The notes below the pieces were generated by a model. That model ran no database searches. It saw nothing but the letters and a program-made list of their open reading frames with translations, and was not told where the DNA came from. A stretch of DNA of 64,000 nt, taken from contig NZ_JAHKQF010000018.1 of the NCBI RefSeq assembly GCF_018860965.1, forward strand, positions 186,001 through 250,000. The letters run 5' to 3'. Positions within the stretch are counted from its first letter, which is position 1, and every line of letters starts with the position of its first letter. The translations under genes and the position numbers were made by a program. Shown piece by piece: positions 25,909-35,748 of this stretch. Source of the DNA: Alteromonas sp. C1M14. Lineage in GTDB: Bacteria; Pseudomonadota; Gammaproteobacteria; Enterobacterales; Alteromonadaceae.

Positions 25909-28278
25909 TTAGAAGTTATATTTTACCGTTACGCCCATACGACGGAGGTTGCCCCATGTAGGCACATAACTGACGAAGAACGCGCTAGGAATGTAAAATG
26001 CGTTAGACACGTATTCTTCATCGGTGGCATTTTTCACCCATAACTCTGCCGACCAGTTTTCGTTATTTATGCCGGCGCGAAGGTTAAGCAAAGCGCGAGA
26101 GGGAATGGTGGCCAAGTTCAGTTCCGACACATACTGATCTGATTGACCCACAAGATCGGCTCTTACAAAGTACTCGTACTCATCATTATAATAATTGGAA
26201 TACTCGATACCCACATTCCACTGGGTTTTAGGGCTTCTGGCTAGTTCATTACCACCGATATTGCCATCAGAGGAGCACAATACGTCATCACATAACTCTG
26301 AGGTGGCGATACGTTGGGAAATAACGCCATCGTCATAGCTACCGTCGTTAAGGGCAAGTCCACCATCAATGGTGATGTGGTCGGTAAGAGCATAGCTTGA
26401 ACTCAGTTCGAAGCCTTTTAGGGTTGCCGCACCTAAGTTGGAAGTAATGGTGGAGGTGGTGGAGGTGGCGCCCGCGGCTGCCACACTCACCTGCAAATCA
26501 CTCCAGTCGATATAATACAAGGCCGCGGAAACTTCGAGATCCCCGTCTAAGTAACGGCCTTTTGTACCCACTTCATAGGTAATGTTTTCATCGGCACCGT
26601 AAAAACGTTCGTCATCACCTAATGCTTGTAGGACAAAAAATTCATCCCGTACCACCGAACTGTTGATCCCCCCTGACTTTATGCCTTTGGCAATAGAGCC
26701 GTAAAAGAGTTGATCGTTTGAGGAGTGATAATCGATGGAGATCCGTGGGGTGAAGAAGTTATCTTCATAGGTATAGTTACCCGTATCATCGGAAGAGTTT
26801 TTGCTTTCTTGGCTATAGCGGGCCTCGGCGGCCAGAACCAGTTTTTTATCTAGCAAGGGGACAGAAACGCGACCGAAAATGGCTTTGGCTTCACTTTTTG
26901 TCAGCAGGTTAGTTTTTAGTAGATCACTGATATCTTCGTCAACGATAACCTCAATATCACTTTCTGGGTCAAGTAAGTCCCTAGCATAGCCATAAGCACT
27001 GTTGTCGTAATCATCACCGTCACTTTTGAATATGCCAAATAAGGCATAGATACCATTATCCGCTTGATATTCCATGCGTAGCTCGTGGGTGCTGTAATCG
27101 AAATCACCACTTGGGGCAACGGCAAAGTAGTTCACGGTTTGAAAGGTAATAAAATCCAGGGTGCCCACGGTGGGGTCCCGATCCGAATTACCTGCAGCAA
27201 ATATTTCACTTTGGATATTCGCAAACTGGTAGGTTGCGCTAAGTTTATCGTTAATTTGGTATCGGGTTTGGAAACGCAGCATTTCCGATTCAGTTTCGGT
27301 ATAAGAGCGGGGGTCGATGATGAAACCTGATTCTTCGGTGGTACCCGCTACTGTGGGGGTTTCAGGGAGTTCGCCACAATAAATCTTATTAAAGCCAAAC
27401 ACAGTGTTACCACAATTTAGGTCACCATTGGCATACTCTAGTCGTGAGCTAGCCCGCACTTCCGATAAGGTATTGTATTTTGTGTATGCCAGTTCAAGTT
27501 GGAGATCATCTAATGGTTGGGCAGCGATAGACACACCATAAGAGTCGTTATCATAGCCACCTAAATCTTCATCGGTACCTTGCTCTGGTGCTTCAGAGGC
27601 GCGGGGATGAGAATTTTTCCAGTCGCCATCATATTCAGTAAAGGCGGCATTTAATTTAATGGCTAACTTACCTTCAATAATAGGCACACTAACTTCACCA
27701 GAAAAATCCTGACGGCCACCGTCGCCTAATACCACTTCTACATCACCGTACATCTCGTCAAGATCGGCGCTTCGGGTCACATAGTTGATGGCACCCATAA
27801 AGGCATTGGCACCGTAAAGTGCACTTTGGGGACCTTTTACCACTTCAATACGCTCGATATCTGTGGTGCCGATGTCGATGGCATATTGACGGGGAATATA
27901 AACGCCATCAACAAAGACTGAGACATTCTGTTCGAGTTGATCGACACTAAATTGCGATGCGCCACGAATAACGGGGTTGCCATAACCGCCGTTGGAAAAA
28001 TCTTCGTAACTTAATCCGGGGGTGTTTAGTGCCACATCCTCTAGCTCATCTAGGTTTTTACGTCGAATATCTTCGGCAGTAAAAGCGGAGATAGCAACAG
28101 GAATGTCAATGATTCTCTCAGCGACTTTTCGTGATGTTACTGTGATGGTTTCGAGGGAACTATGGGCCTCTACTGCCTTCACAGAATCGTCGGTTTCTTG
28201 TGCGGATAACGCGAAAGGTGCACTCAGTATGGCAGTGACAGCTAGCGCAAGTGGTGATTTCCTCTGAAATGTATTCAT
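25909..28278 (-). CDS. TonB-dependent outer-membrane receptor
   Basis: The 789-residue protein has a signal peptide ending near FALSAQE, TonB box LETITVTSRK, the plug start IDIPVAISAFTAEDI and a barrel closing in VTVKYNF. It is the type common in sphingomonads and Alteromonadales and often imports organic substrates rather than iron. It heads the operon with two serine hydrolases and a membrane cytochrome c, and its upstream region holds a perfect FNR-type box. The ligand cannot be deduced. Confidence 0.92.
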   Translation of the reverse strand: MNTFQRKSPLALAVTAILSAPFALSAQETDDSVKAVEAHSSLETITVTSRKVAERIIDIPVAISAFTAEDIRRKNLDELEDVALNTPGLSYEDFSNGGYGNPVIRGASQFSVDQLEQNVSVFVDGVYIPRQYAIDIGTTDIERIEVVKGPQSALYGANAFMGAINYVTRSADLDEMYGDVEVVLGDGGRQDFSGEVSVPIIEGKLAIKLNAAFTEYDGDWKNSHPRASEAPEQGTDEDLGGYDNDSYGVSIAAQPLDDLQLELAYTKYNTLSEVRASSRLEYANGDLNCGNTVFGFNKIYCGELPETPTVAGTTEESGFIIDPRSYTETESEMLRFQTRYQINDKLSATYQFANIQSEIFAAGNSDRDPTVGTLDFITFQTVNYFAVAPSGDFDYSTHELRMEYQADNGIYALFGIFKSDGDDYDNSAYGYARDLLDPESDIEVIVDEDISDLLKTNLLTKSEAKAIFGRVSVPLLDKKLVLAAEARYSQESKNSSDDTGNYTYEDNFFTPRISIDYHSSNDQLFYGSIAKGIKSGGINSSVVRDEFFVLQALGDDERFYGADENITYEVGTKGRYLDGDLEVSAALYYIDWSDLQVSVAAAGATSTTSTITSNLGAATLKGFELSSSYALTDHITIDGGLALNDGSYDDGVISQRIATSELCDDVLCSSDGNIGGNELARSPKTQWNVGIEYSNYYNDEYEYFVRADLVGQSDQYVSELNLATIPSRALLNLRAGINNENWSAELWVKNATDEEYVSNAFYIPSAFFVSYVPTWGNLRRMGVTVKYNF

Positions 28279-28595
28279 ATTGGTTCCTGCTACGTTTTAT
28301 TCAACAGTGGACTGGCTTGTTAGCAGTTTTGTATTTTTCTCTTCAACCTGCCGTTTCTTGTATGGAAAAACGGTGAATTCTCATACAAGTATTAATGATA
28401 TTAATATATAGCATTAGAACATACAATTAATAATGCACAATTTTTGATTACTATCAAAAATCAAAATTAATCATTTAAATACAATAGGTTATGTGTTTCG
28501 TTTTTGGCTGTTTTTGATTTTTTGCGGCTGATTTTTAGTTTTTGTTAACTTCTCTAGTGTAAAGATTGTTGACATTATTGGTGCTGTGAGTGGGA
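28279..28595 (-). promoter_or_regulatory. promoter region of the TonB receptor operon with a perfect FNR-type box
   Basis: This ~320-bp gap has no gene. TTGAT-TACT-ATCAA at 28444-28457 is a perfect FNR-family palindrome. On the minus strand a TCTAAT -10 candidate lies at 28413-28418, which would place the box centre near -44, a little off the ideal -41.5. The rest is AT-rich leader. Confidence 0.6.
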
Positions 28596-28623
28596 AAGAA
28601 AAACACCCTATTAAGGGTGTTTT
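28596..28623 (-). terminator. terminator overlapping the symporter stop codon
   Basis: On the minus strand AAAACACCCT, loop TAAT, AGGGTGTTTT is followed by TCTTT. The stop codon of the symporter lies inside the hairpin, which is unusual but workable. Confidence 0.8.
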
Positions 28624-30020
28624 CGGTGTAAAAGTAAAATGACGAAACCCACAATAAATGGGATAACTCGCTCGGCGATATCTCCTGGGGCACTCGGTAG
28701 CCAATAAAGCGCTAGGGCAAGGAAAAAACTGCAAACCATGGCGCGAAACACGCCTTGGGCGCTCACCGACATGCCGGCTAATTTGATCACTAAAATCGGA
28801 CCAAAAGCAGAGCCTAGGGCTATCCAAGCAAATAGGGCTCGATTAAATATACTGGCGGGTAAGTACAAGGCGAGTATGACCGCCGCCACAGAAATGAATA
28901 CCATAGCACCACGGGATACCTGAAGTTCTTTGCCAGGAAAGCGCTTTTCTACACCCAGGTCGTGGGCCACGCAGGCGGCAGACACCAATAGCATGCTGTC
29001 TGCCGTGGACATGATGGCCGATAACACTGCAGCAAATAATATGGCACCGAGTACCGAGGGAAACAATTCTGTGGTGAGCGCAAAAAATAAGGTTTCTGGG
29101 TTAGCCAGTTCCGGCATTAAAACGCGACCTGCTAGGCCAAGGGCGCACATGCCTAAAAAGACAATGGCAAACCAAGCCACCGCTATCCATCGGGCCTGCA
29201 ATAAGGCTCGCTCATTGCGAAGGGCCATAAATCGACTGGCAAGATGGGGCTGACCTGCGGTTCCCAACCCCACCGCTAACCCGCCCACCACGACCCCAGC
29301 GGCAGCCAACCCTGTGTGCTTGCCGGTAAGGGATAGCAGGTGTTGGTATTCATCGGTGGCTAAATTGGCGGCGATATTTTCCCAACCGCCAGCGGCTTGC
29401 CACGCTGCTAATGGTAATAGGGTGGCCGCTAAGATCATCAATATGCCTTGCAGGGTATCGGTGACACTGACGGCCCAAAAGCCGCCAAGTAAGGTATAAG
29501 TGAGAATAATAGCGCTGCCCAGTAAAATACTTTCAGTGGCATTTAAGCTAAAGGTGGAGGCAAAGGTATTGCCTGCCCCCTGAAATTGGGAAGAAATATA
29601 AAACATAAACGCGAACAAGGTAATTGCGGTGGCAAAACGTCGTATTTTAAGGTGTTCTTGTGGCGCGGCGTTGTCGGCAAGAAAATCCGTTAATGTGAGT
29701 TGTTGTTTGGCTTGGCAATGCTTCATAAGGCGTGGGGCAATCCAGAACCAAGCAAAGATAGCGCCCAGTATGGCACCAAAACATAACCAGATAGCACTAA
29801 GTCCAATGGTGTATGCCAGCCCTGACATACCGAGTAATGTCCATGCAGACGCAGAACTGGCACTGTAACTGATTGAAGCGACGATAGGACCGAGCTGACG
29901 ACCACCAAGGAAAAAGTCGGTGGTATTGGATGTGCGTTTTTGTGCCCACAAGCCCACCCCTAACAGCAGTAATTTATAGCACACTAGGGTAATAAGAATT
30001 GTGGTTTCCATTGGATTCAC
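28611..30020 (-). CDS. sodium:solute symporter (SSS family)
   Basis: The 469-residue protein has about 13 membrane segments and the SSS signatures TTDFFLGGRQLGP near the N-terminus and a GGLAVGLGTAGQPHLASRFM stretch in the middle, as in PutP-like carriers. It should import an organic solute with sodium. It lies 61 bp downstream of a small membrane protein gene and probably shares its transcript. Given the neighbours the solute may be an amino acid or organic acid, which is not shown by sequence. Confidence 0.88.
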   Translation of the reverse strand: MNPMETTILITLVCYKLLLLGVGLWAQKRTSNTTDFFLGGRQLGPIVASISYSASSASAWTLLGMSGLAYTIGLSAIWLCFGAILGAIFAWFWIAPRLMKHCQAKQQLTLTDFLADNAAPQEHLKIRRFATAITLFAFMFYISSQFQGAGNTFASTFSLNATESILLGSAIILTYTLLGGFWAVSVTDTLQGILMILAATLLPLAAWQAAGGWENIAANLATDEYQHLLSLTGKHTGLAAAGVVVGGLAVGLGTAGQPHLASRFMALRNERALLQARWIAVAWFAIVFLGMCALGLAGRVLMPELANPETLFFALTTELFPSVLGAILFAAVLSAIMSTADSMLLVSAACVAHDLGVEKRFPGKELQVSRGAMVFISVAAVILALYLPASIFNRALFAWIALGSAFGPILVIKLAGMSVSAQGVFRAMVCSFFLALALYWLPSAPGDIAERVIPFIVGFVILLLHRKHP

Positions 30021-30081
30021 CTTGGGGTAGGGGCCTGCAATGATAAGCAGGCCAGGTGTATGTATTTTAATTTACAAATGG

Positions 30082-30771
30082 TTAGAACGGCTTGGTGGCA
30101 CCAATGAAGGCCACAGAACATATGCCTATCCAATAGAGGTAAGCGACGTATCGGGACATATTAATAGAGCGTTCAAGTTTTTGCTCAACGAGTTCGTCGT
30201 GCTTTTGAGCCAGTATTCGGAACATCATGGTCCATTCCCGCATAATAAAACGCAGGTACAAGCCGATGACTAATAAGAAGGCAAAAATAAGTATTTTTGC
30301 TGAGAACCATTTTTGCGCTGTGCCTGCCAGAAATGGACCTTCGCCAAACAAGGAACTGATGGCACAGATAACAATCAATGGAATAAAGACATAACGTATA
30401 CGCTCGTCAATGAGGGTTAACTTGATACCCCGATCCGTTTCTCTGAAGATAAACGCCGACCAGCATAGGCCTAACCAGCCAATAAAGAGTACCCAGCATG
30501 CGGTAATCACCCAGCCACCGAAGGGTTGTACACCCCAAAAGTGCCCCATATGAAACCCTAACGGAAATAACAGCAATATGCCGGTGCGAGACAATATATC
30601 AATGCGATAAGCGGTTTCCATGTGTCGACGTCGTTCGTCCATAGAGAGCTTGCGATTGACAATATTGTAGGATGTCTGGAAAATTCCCCATTCACCGCCA
30701 AGCCAATAAACTAATGACAGTATATGTACCCATTTGAGTACGGCTAATTCAGTTATACCCATGACCAACAA
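30082..30771 (-). CDS. four-to-six-helix membrane protein, unknown (paralogue of 54106-54765)
   Basis: The product is 229 residues long, or 226 if the second ATG is used. It begins LKWVHILSLVYWLGGEWGIF and has several further hydrophobic segments separated by basic loops. A histidine in the first segment and the YWLGG[ED] motif recur in the protein at 54106, so both belong to one family, possibly heme-binding like CopD/DUF2269-type proteins. Function unknown. It precedes the symporter gene, and a near-palindromic FNR-like site lies ~60 bp upstream. Confidence 0.65.
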   Translation of the reverse strand: MLVMGITELAVLKWVHILSLVYWLGGEWGIFQTSYNIVNRKLSMDERRRHMETAYRIDILSRTGILLLFPLGFHMGHFWGVQPFGGWVITACWVLFIGWLGLCWSAFIFRETDRGIKLTLIDERIRYVFIPLIVICAISSLFGEGPFLAGTAQKWFSAKILIFAFLLVIGLYLRFIMREWTMMFRILAQKHDELVEQKLERSINMSRYVAYLYWIGICSVAFIGATKPF

Positions 30772-30828
30772 CCTAAGTAATAATGTAAATGATGGTTGTA
30801 AGTTACAGTTTTTGGCGTACAGCCATCA

Positions 30829-30842
30829 TTAACAATTGTCAA
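30829..30842 (-). promoter_or_regulatory. FNR-like site upstream of the membrane protein/symporter unit
   Basis: TTAAC-AATT-GTCAA is one base away from the palindrome TTGAC-N4-GTCAA. A TGTAAC -10 candidate on the minus strand at 30802-30807 would place the site near -40. It is weaker than the boxes at 28444 and 46379. Confidence 0.35.
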
Positions 30843-30879
30843 AATAGTCTGGGATTGTTAGCACATAACAATGAGTATA

Positions 30880-32520
30880 TTACATATTGGGGTAGTTTGG
30901 CCCTCCCGTGCCTTCAGGGGCGATCCACTGAATATTTTGCGACGGATCTTTAATGTCACAGGTTTTACAGTGAACACAGTTTTGGCTATTTATCTGCAAA
31001 CTGGGGGTGTCTTGTTGGATGATTTCATACACGCCGGCGGGACAGTAACGCTGCGCCGGTTCGTTATATAAGGGTAAGTTGGTTCTTACGGCTATTTGAC
31101 TATCAGCCAATTTTAAATGGCTCGGCTGGTCTTCTTCGTGATTGACGTTACTTAAGAAAACCGACGACAATTTGTCAAAGCTTAGCTTACCATCGGGTTT
31201 GGGGTAGATGATCTCGGTAACGGTGTTAGCGTAGCGCATTCCTTCGTGGTCGGCCCGTGGGTGAGACAAGGTCCATGGCAGTTTGCCGTTACATATATTC
31301 AAATCGAAAAAGCCATAGGCTCCGCCCCATAGTGCACCAAACTTGTGTATGGCAGGGGCAAAATTCCGTTGTTGGTAAAGCTCTTGGTACGCCCAGCTTT
31401 GGGTATATTGCAGTTCGAAAGCGTCCAACGTATCGTGTTCACGTCCGGCGACCAATGCTTGGACGATACACTGGGCACTAATCAGCCCCGTTTTCATGGC
31501 GGTGTGGGAGCCTTTTATTTTGGCAAAGTTTAAGGTACCGGCATTATCGCCAATGAGTAAGGCACCGGGCATTACCATTTTAGGCTGAGATTGCAGCCCA
31601 CCTTTGCTGATCGCGCGGGCACCATAGGAAATCCGTGTGGCGTCTTGTAGGTGTTGGCGGATCACCGGATGATGTTTATAGCGCTGAAATTCATCAAAGG
31701 GGCTTAGATGGGGGTTGGTGTAATCTAAATCCGTGATCAGCCCACATACCACTTGGTTATTGTCGGTATGATAAAGAAAACCGCCGCCTGTGGCGTCATG
31801 TTCATTTAGCGGCCAGCCTGCGGTGTGCACAACCAGCCCGGGTTGATGTTGTTCAGCGGGCACCTGCCAGATTTCTTTAATACCAAGGCCGTAATGTTGG
31901 GGTTCTTTGCCTTTATCAAGGGCAAATTGTGAGATGAGTTGTTTGCCAAGGTGTCCACGACAGCCTTCGGCAAACAGGGTGTATTTTGCCGTTAATATCA
32001 TACCCGGCATAAAAGTATCTTTGGGACTGCCATTGGCATCCACGCCCATGTCGCCGGTGATCACACCGCCCACGCTACCGTCTTCGTTATAAAAGATCTC
32101 TGCGGCGACAAAACCTGGATAGATCTCGACCCCAAGATCTTCTGCTTTGGTCGCCAACCAGCGACACAAATTGCCTAAACTAATAATATAGTTGCCGTCG
32201 TTATGCATGGTTTTTGGCACCAACATAGACGGGATCTTCAGTGCTTTTTCGTCATTATTGAGCCAGTAAACTTCATCGCTGGTGACCGCGGTTGTTACCG
32301 GTGCGCCTTCTTCTTTCCAGTGAGGGAACAGTTCATCTAACCCACGACTTTCAAATACCGCGCCAGAAAGGATGTGGGCGCCAACTTCAGATGCTTTTTC
32401 TACCACACAGACACTGAGCGTATTGTCTAACATTCGTAATTTACAGGCTGCAGACAGACCGGCAGGTCCCGCACCAACAATCACTACATCGTAGGGCATA
32501 GATTCACGTTCCATCACCAC
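30880..32520 (-). CDS. electron-transfer flavoprotein:ubiquinone oxidoreductase
   Basis: The 546-residue enzyme passes electrons from reduced ETF to the quinone pool at the inner membrane. Seen are the FAD dinucleotide fold VVIVGAGPAGLSAACKL near the N-terminus, the LFAEGCRGHLGKQLI stretch, the GDNAGTLNFAKIKGSH FAD region and a C-terminal [4Fe-4S] cluster site CVHCKTCDIKDPSQNI. Length and order match the bacterial and mitochondrial protein. It is divergent from etfB-etfA, so the whole module is here, although no acyl-CoA dehydrogenase lies in the window. Confidence 0.95.
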   Translation of the reverse strand: MVMERESMPYDVVIVGAGPAGLSAACKLRMLDNTLSVCVVEKASEVGAHILSGAVFESRGLDELFPHWKEEGAPVTTAVTSDEVYWLNNDEKALKIPSMLVPKTMHNDGNYIISLGNLCRWLATKAEDLGVEIYPGFVAAEIFYNEDGSVGGVITGDMGVDANGSPKDTFMPGMILTAKYTLFAEGCRGHLGKQLISQFALDKGKEPQHYGLGIKEIWQVPAEQHQPGLVVHTAGWPLNEHDATGGGFLYHTDNNQVVCGLITDLDYTNPHLSPFDEFQRYKHHPVIRQHLQDATRISYGARAISKGGLQSQPKMVMPGALLIGDNAGTLNFAKIKGSHTAMKTGLISAQCIVQALVAGREHDTLDAFELQYTQSWAYQELYQQRNFAPAIHKFGALWGGAYGFFDLNICNGKLPWTLSHPRADHEGMRYANTVTEIIYPKPDGKLSFDKLSSVFLSNVNHEEDQPSHLKLADSQIAVRTNLPLYNEPAQRYCPAGVYEIIQQDTPSLQINSQNCVHCKTCDIKDPSQNIQWIAPEGTGGPNYPNM

Positions 32521-32549
32521 TCCTTTTTTGTCAATTTAAAATCATTTTG

Positions 32550-32577
32550 CAACATATGGTATATTGTTATAGCATTT
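32550..32577. promoter_or_regulatory. candidate operator in the ETF-QO/etfBA divergent promoter
   Basis: The region has an imperfect inverted repeat CAACATA-TGG-TATATTG (32550-32566) and runs on as TATATTGTTATAGCATT. The latter is nearly identical to TATATTGTTATAACATT at 53977, and its core ATATTGTTA recurs at 43407 (last base changed) and 47740, all between divergent genes of this island. Confidence 0.45.
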
Positions 32578-32676
32578 ATTCAATAGCAAATTTGCGTCAG
32601 ACTATGCGCACGGGTGGTTTCCACGCAAGCAAGGTTGGCGCAAAACCATAAAATAGCCGTAAAAGTTGAAGTTGAA

Positions 32677-33426
32677 ATGAAAATTCTTGTAGCAGTTAAG
32701 CGTGTGGTGGATCACAACGTAAAAGTCCGAGTCAATGAGAACGATCAAGCGGTGGACACAACGAATACCAAAAAAGCCATTAACCCATTTTGCGAAATAG
32801 CGGTAGAAGAAGCAGTTCGTTTAAAAGAAAACAATATTGCTAACGAAGTGGTGGTTGTGTCGGTGGGAAGTGCGGCGGTACAAGAACAATTAAGAACGGC
32901 CTTGGCCTTAGGTGCAGATAGAGGGATCCGTGTAGAAACCGAGCAAGTGCTTGAGCCGTTAGCTGTAGCCAAATGCTTAAAAGCCGTGGTGGATAAAGAA
33001 GCGCCAGATCTTATTTTTCTGGGTAAACAGTCCATTGATGGCGACAATAACCAGACCGGTCAAATGCTAGCGGCACTGTGCAACATGCCCCAAGGCACTT
33101 TCGCATCGAAGGTGGAAGTGGCAGAGGGGACGGTGGCGGTTACCCGTGAGATTGACGGCGGACTGCAAACCCTTAAATTGCGCATGCCAGCGGTTATTAC
33201 CACCGATTTACGGCTGAATGAGCCGCGCTACGCTTCGTTGCCTAATATTATGAAAGCCAAACGTAAACCCCTGCAAACCTACAGTTTAGATGCGCTGGGC
33301 GTGCAAGCTCTCAGCCAGGTTAAGCTAGTGAGTGTGGCGCCGCCCACCCAAAGAAAGCCGGGTGTGAAAGCACATTCTGTGGCTGAACTCATTGATAAAC
33401 TAAAACATGAAGCGGGGGTACTGTAA
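32677..33426 (+). CDS. etfB: electron-transfer flavoprotein beta subunit
   Basis: The ATG at 32677 starts the family N-terminus MKILVAVKRVVDHNVKVRVN; the longer upstream frame adds unrelated residues. 249 residues is standard. The AMP-binding region ALGADRGIRVE and the signature VTREIDGGLQTLKLRMPAVITT are present. It forms with EtfA a soluble heterodimer that collects electrons from dehydrogenases and feeds the ETF-QO encoded divergently. The stop overlaps the etfA start by one base. Confidence 0.96.
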   Translation: MKILVAVKRVVDHNVKVRVNENDQAVDTTNTKKAINPFCEIAVEEAVRLKENNIANEVVVVSVGSAAVQEQLRTALALGADRGIRVETEQVLEPLAVAKCLKAVVDKEAPDLIFLGKQSIDGDNNQTGQMLAALCNMPQGTFASKVEVAEGTVAVTREIDGGLQTLKLRMPAVITTDLRLNEPRYASLPNIMKAKRKPLQTYSLDALGVQALSQVKLVSVAPPTQRKPGVKAHSVAELIDKLKHEAGVL

Positions 33427-34355
33427 TGACGATTTTAGTTATAGCCGAGCATGACAACAATCACGTAAGCAGCGCCACTTTTAACACCTTAGCCGCTGCG
33501 GTTGCGTTAAAAGACACGATTAACGTACTGGTTATGGGAGATAACTGTAAGGCGGTCGCCACATCTCTTAGTACATATCAGGCGGTGGATAAAGTCTTGT
33601 TAGCTGAAGACCCCGTCTATGCCCATCAGCTGGCAGAAAATACCAGTGAGCTGGTGGTGTCTGTGGCCGGCGAATATAGCCATGTGTTGGCCCCGGCCAC
33701 CACTTTTGGTAAGAACTTGTTGCCACGATCTGCTGCCTTACTTGATGTTCAGCCCATTGCTGATGTGCAAGAGATCCTGGACCCGCGTACCTTTAAGCGG
33801 CCAATCTACGCAGGTAATGTTATTGCAACGGTAACCACCGACGCCGCGCTCAAGTTCCTAACCATACGTACCACCGCCTTTGATCCGGTGAGTGAAACCG
33901 GCAGTTGTGCCCCTATTGAGCCCCTTACCACGGTGATAGATTGTGACAACGTGGTGTTCGAGGAGCAAACTTTGGCCGCCTGTGAACGCCCTGAACTTGC
34001 TTCCGCCAATGTGGTGGTGTCCGGTGGGCGAGGTTTGCAAAGTGCCGATCAATTTGCTGTTTTGTATCCGCTAGCAGATAAATTGGGTGCGGCCGTGGGC
34101 GCGTCTCGGGCCGCGGTGGATGCGGGTTTTGTTGCCAACGATTTACAAGTAGGGCAAACCGGTAAAATTGTTGCCCCTGAACTTTATATTGCGGTGGGCT
34201 TATCTGGCGCCATTCAGCACCTTGCTGGTATGCAAGACAGTAAAATCATTGTTGCCATTAATCAGGACGAAGACGCCCCCATCTTCCAAGTGGCAGATTA
34301 TGGCTTAGTGGGTGACCTATTTGAACTGGTTCCGGCGCTAACTTCCCAGCTTTAA
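33426..34355 (+). CDS. etfA: electron-transfer flavoprotein alpha subunit
   Basis: The 309-residue subunit has the N-terminal ETF domain ([11 protein letters not shown]) and the C-terminal FAD-binding domain with [28 protein letters not shown] [19 protein letters not shown] and [20 protein letters not shown]. It is translationally coupled to etfB. A strong hairpin with T tail 13 bp after the stop ends the transcript. Confidence 0.96.
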   Translation: MTILVIAEHDNNHVSSATFNTLAAAVALKDTINVLVMGDNCKAVATSLSTYQAVDKVLLAEDPVYAHQLAENTSELVVSVAGEYSHVLAPATTFGKNLLPRSAALLDVQPIADVQEILDPRTFKRPIYAGNVIATVTTDAALKFLTIRTTAFDPVSETGSCAPIEPLTTVIDCDNVVFEEQTLAACERPELASANVVVSGGRGLQSADQFAVLYPLADKLGAAVGASRAAVDAGFVANDLQVGQTGKIVAPELYIAVGLSGAIQHLAGMQDSKIIVAINQDEDAPIFQVADYGLVGDLFELVPALTSQL

Positions 34356-34367
34356 ATAGTATGTAAG

Positions 34368-34397
34368 CAGAATATTATAAAAATATTCTGTTTTTTT
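34368..34397 (+). terminator. terminator of the etfBA operon
   Basis: CAGAATATT, loop ATAAA, AATATTCTG is followed by seven T residues. Confidence 0.85.
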
Positions 34398-34423
34398 GGG
34401 GAGAGCCTTGCTATAAAAGACCT

Positions 34424-34453
34424 ATAGATATAACATATTAACAATAATGTTAA
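34424..34453. promoter_or_regulatory. inverted repeats before the CoA-transferase gene
   Basis: A perfect inverted repeat TTAACA-ATAA-TGTTAA (34438-34453) is preceded by GATATAACATA. On the minus strand it reads ATTGTTAA, related to the ATATTGTTA core of the other island promoters. It ends 22 bp before the ATG, a position suited to repression. Confidence 0.4.
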
Positions 34454-34475
34454 TTGCAGGCGGAGTAAAACCTTA

Positions 34476-35681
34476 ATGGCACTACATGACGCGCTTCCGT
34501 TACAAAATTTAAAAGTCGTTGAATTTACTCATATGGTAATGGGGCCAACGGCAGGTTTGGTGTTAGCCGATTTAGGCGCACAGGTAACCAAAGTTGAGCC
34601 ATTAAGCGGAGATAAAACCCGTAATTTGAAAGGGTCGGGTGCAGGGTATTTTCCCATGTACAACCGCAACAAACGCAGTCTGTGTATTGATTTAAAATCC
34701 GAAGAAGGTCAGGCCGTGGCCAAAGAACTTATCGCCAAAGCTGATATTCTCATCGAGAATTTTCGGCCCGGTGCCATGGACAAGCTCGGGTTTGGTTATG
34801 AGGCAATGCGTCAGATTAACCCCACGCTTATTTATTGTTCGTTAAAAGGCTTTTTAACGGGGCCTTACGAAAACAGAACGGCATTAGATGAGGTCACCCA
34901 AATGATGGGAGGCCTGGCCTATATGACCGGTTTACCTGACAAACCCATGCGTGCAGGCTCCTCGGTCATTGATATTACCGGCGGCATGTTTGGTGTTATT
35001 GGTGTGTTGGCTGCGTTGCAAGAACGGCAAACAACGGGCAAAGGACGGCATATCACCAGCTCACTGTTTGAAACCACTGCTTTTATGGTAGGCCAGCACA
35101 TGGCGCAAGAATGCGTCCTTGGTGAAGCACCGCCTCCCATGTCTGTGCGCCGTAGTGCATGGTCGGTGTACGACATCTTTTACTGTAAAGATGACGAACG
35201 GGTGTTTGTAGGCGTTGTGAGTGATGGGTTGTGGAAACGTTTCTGCGCTGAATTCGCATTTACAGAATTCGCTAACGATGAACAGCTAGATACCAATGCT
35301 CAGCGGGTGACACAACGAGAGCGTATTATGCCGGTGATCAATGCAGCCTTCGTCGAGTTAGATAAGGCCACCTTAATGGCGCGACTAGAGAAAGCGGGTA
35401 TTCCTTTTGCCCCTATTAATACGCCTTCAGACCTGTTTACCGATCCCCACTTAAATGATGGCGGGTTGCTTGATGTCACTACGCCTCAAGGTAAAACAAA
35501 ATTGCCGTCGTTGCCCATTGAAATTGATGGCGCGAGAACCTTACTGCATCACGATTTGCCGTTACCCGGTGAAGATTCTGTGACGGTGTTACAAGAGGCG
35601 GGTTACTCCCTAGAAGAGATTGAGCAGCTTATTGCCAATGGCACCATTTTTAGACAGTTGCCGGGGCGTGATAACCCTTAG
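34476..35681 (+). CDS. CaiB/BaiF-family (class III) CoA-transferase
   Basis: The 401-residue enzyme should move CoA from a donor acyl-CoA to a carboxylic acid. Family stretches seen are VVEFTHMVMGPTAGLVLADLGAQV at the N-terminus with KVEPL, YNRNKRSLCIDLKSEEG, and ENFRPGAMDKLGFGYEAM. The central dimer-interlocking region and the late AGIPFAPINTPSDLFTDPHL are also typical. It stands alone between the etf terminator and its own terminator, so it is a single-gene unit. It would activate an acid of the catabolic route; the acid is unknown. Confidence 0.93.
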   Translation: MALHDALPLQNLKVVEFTHMVMGPTAGLVLADLGAQVTKVEPLSGDKTRNLKGSGAGYFPMYNRNKRSLCIDLKSEEGQAVAKELIAKADILIENFRPGAMDKLGFGYEAMRQINPTLIYCSLKGFLTGPYENRTALDEVTQMMGGLAYMTGLPDKPMRAGSSVIDITGGMFGVIGVLAALQERQTTGKGRHITSSLFETTAFMVGQHMAQECVLGEAPPPMSVRRSAWSVYDIFYCKDDERVFVGVVSDGLWKRFCAEFAFTEFANDEQLDTNAQRVTQRERIMPVINAAFVELDKATLMARLEKAGIPFAPINTPSDLFTDPHLNDGGLLDVTTPQGKTKLPSLPIEIDGARTLLHHDLPLPGEDSVTVLQEAGYSLEEIEQLIANGTIFRQLPGRDNP

Positions 35682-35722
35682 TTGTTTTTTAAAACAGTGG
35701 ATTTTTTCTGCTGTTCTCCGTT

Positions 35723-35748
35723 AAGGGCGCTGTTGGCGCCCTTTTTTT
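35723..35748. terminator. terminator between the CoA-transferase and GntR genes
   Basis: AGGGCGC, loop TGTTG, GCGCCCT followed by a T run, with the GntR gene converging from the other side and ending inside the T tail. Confidence 0.88.
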
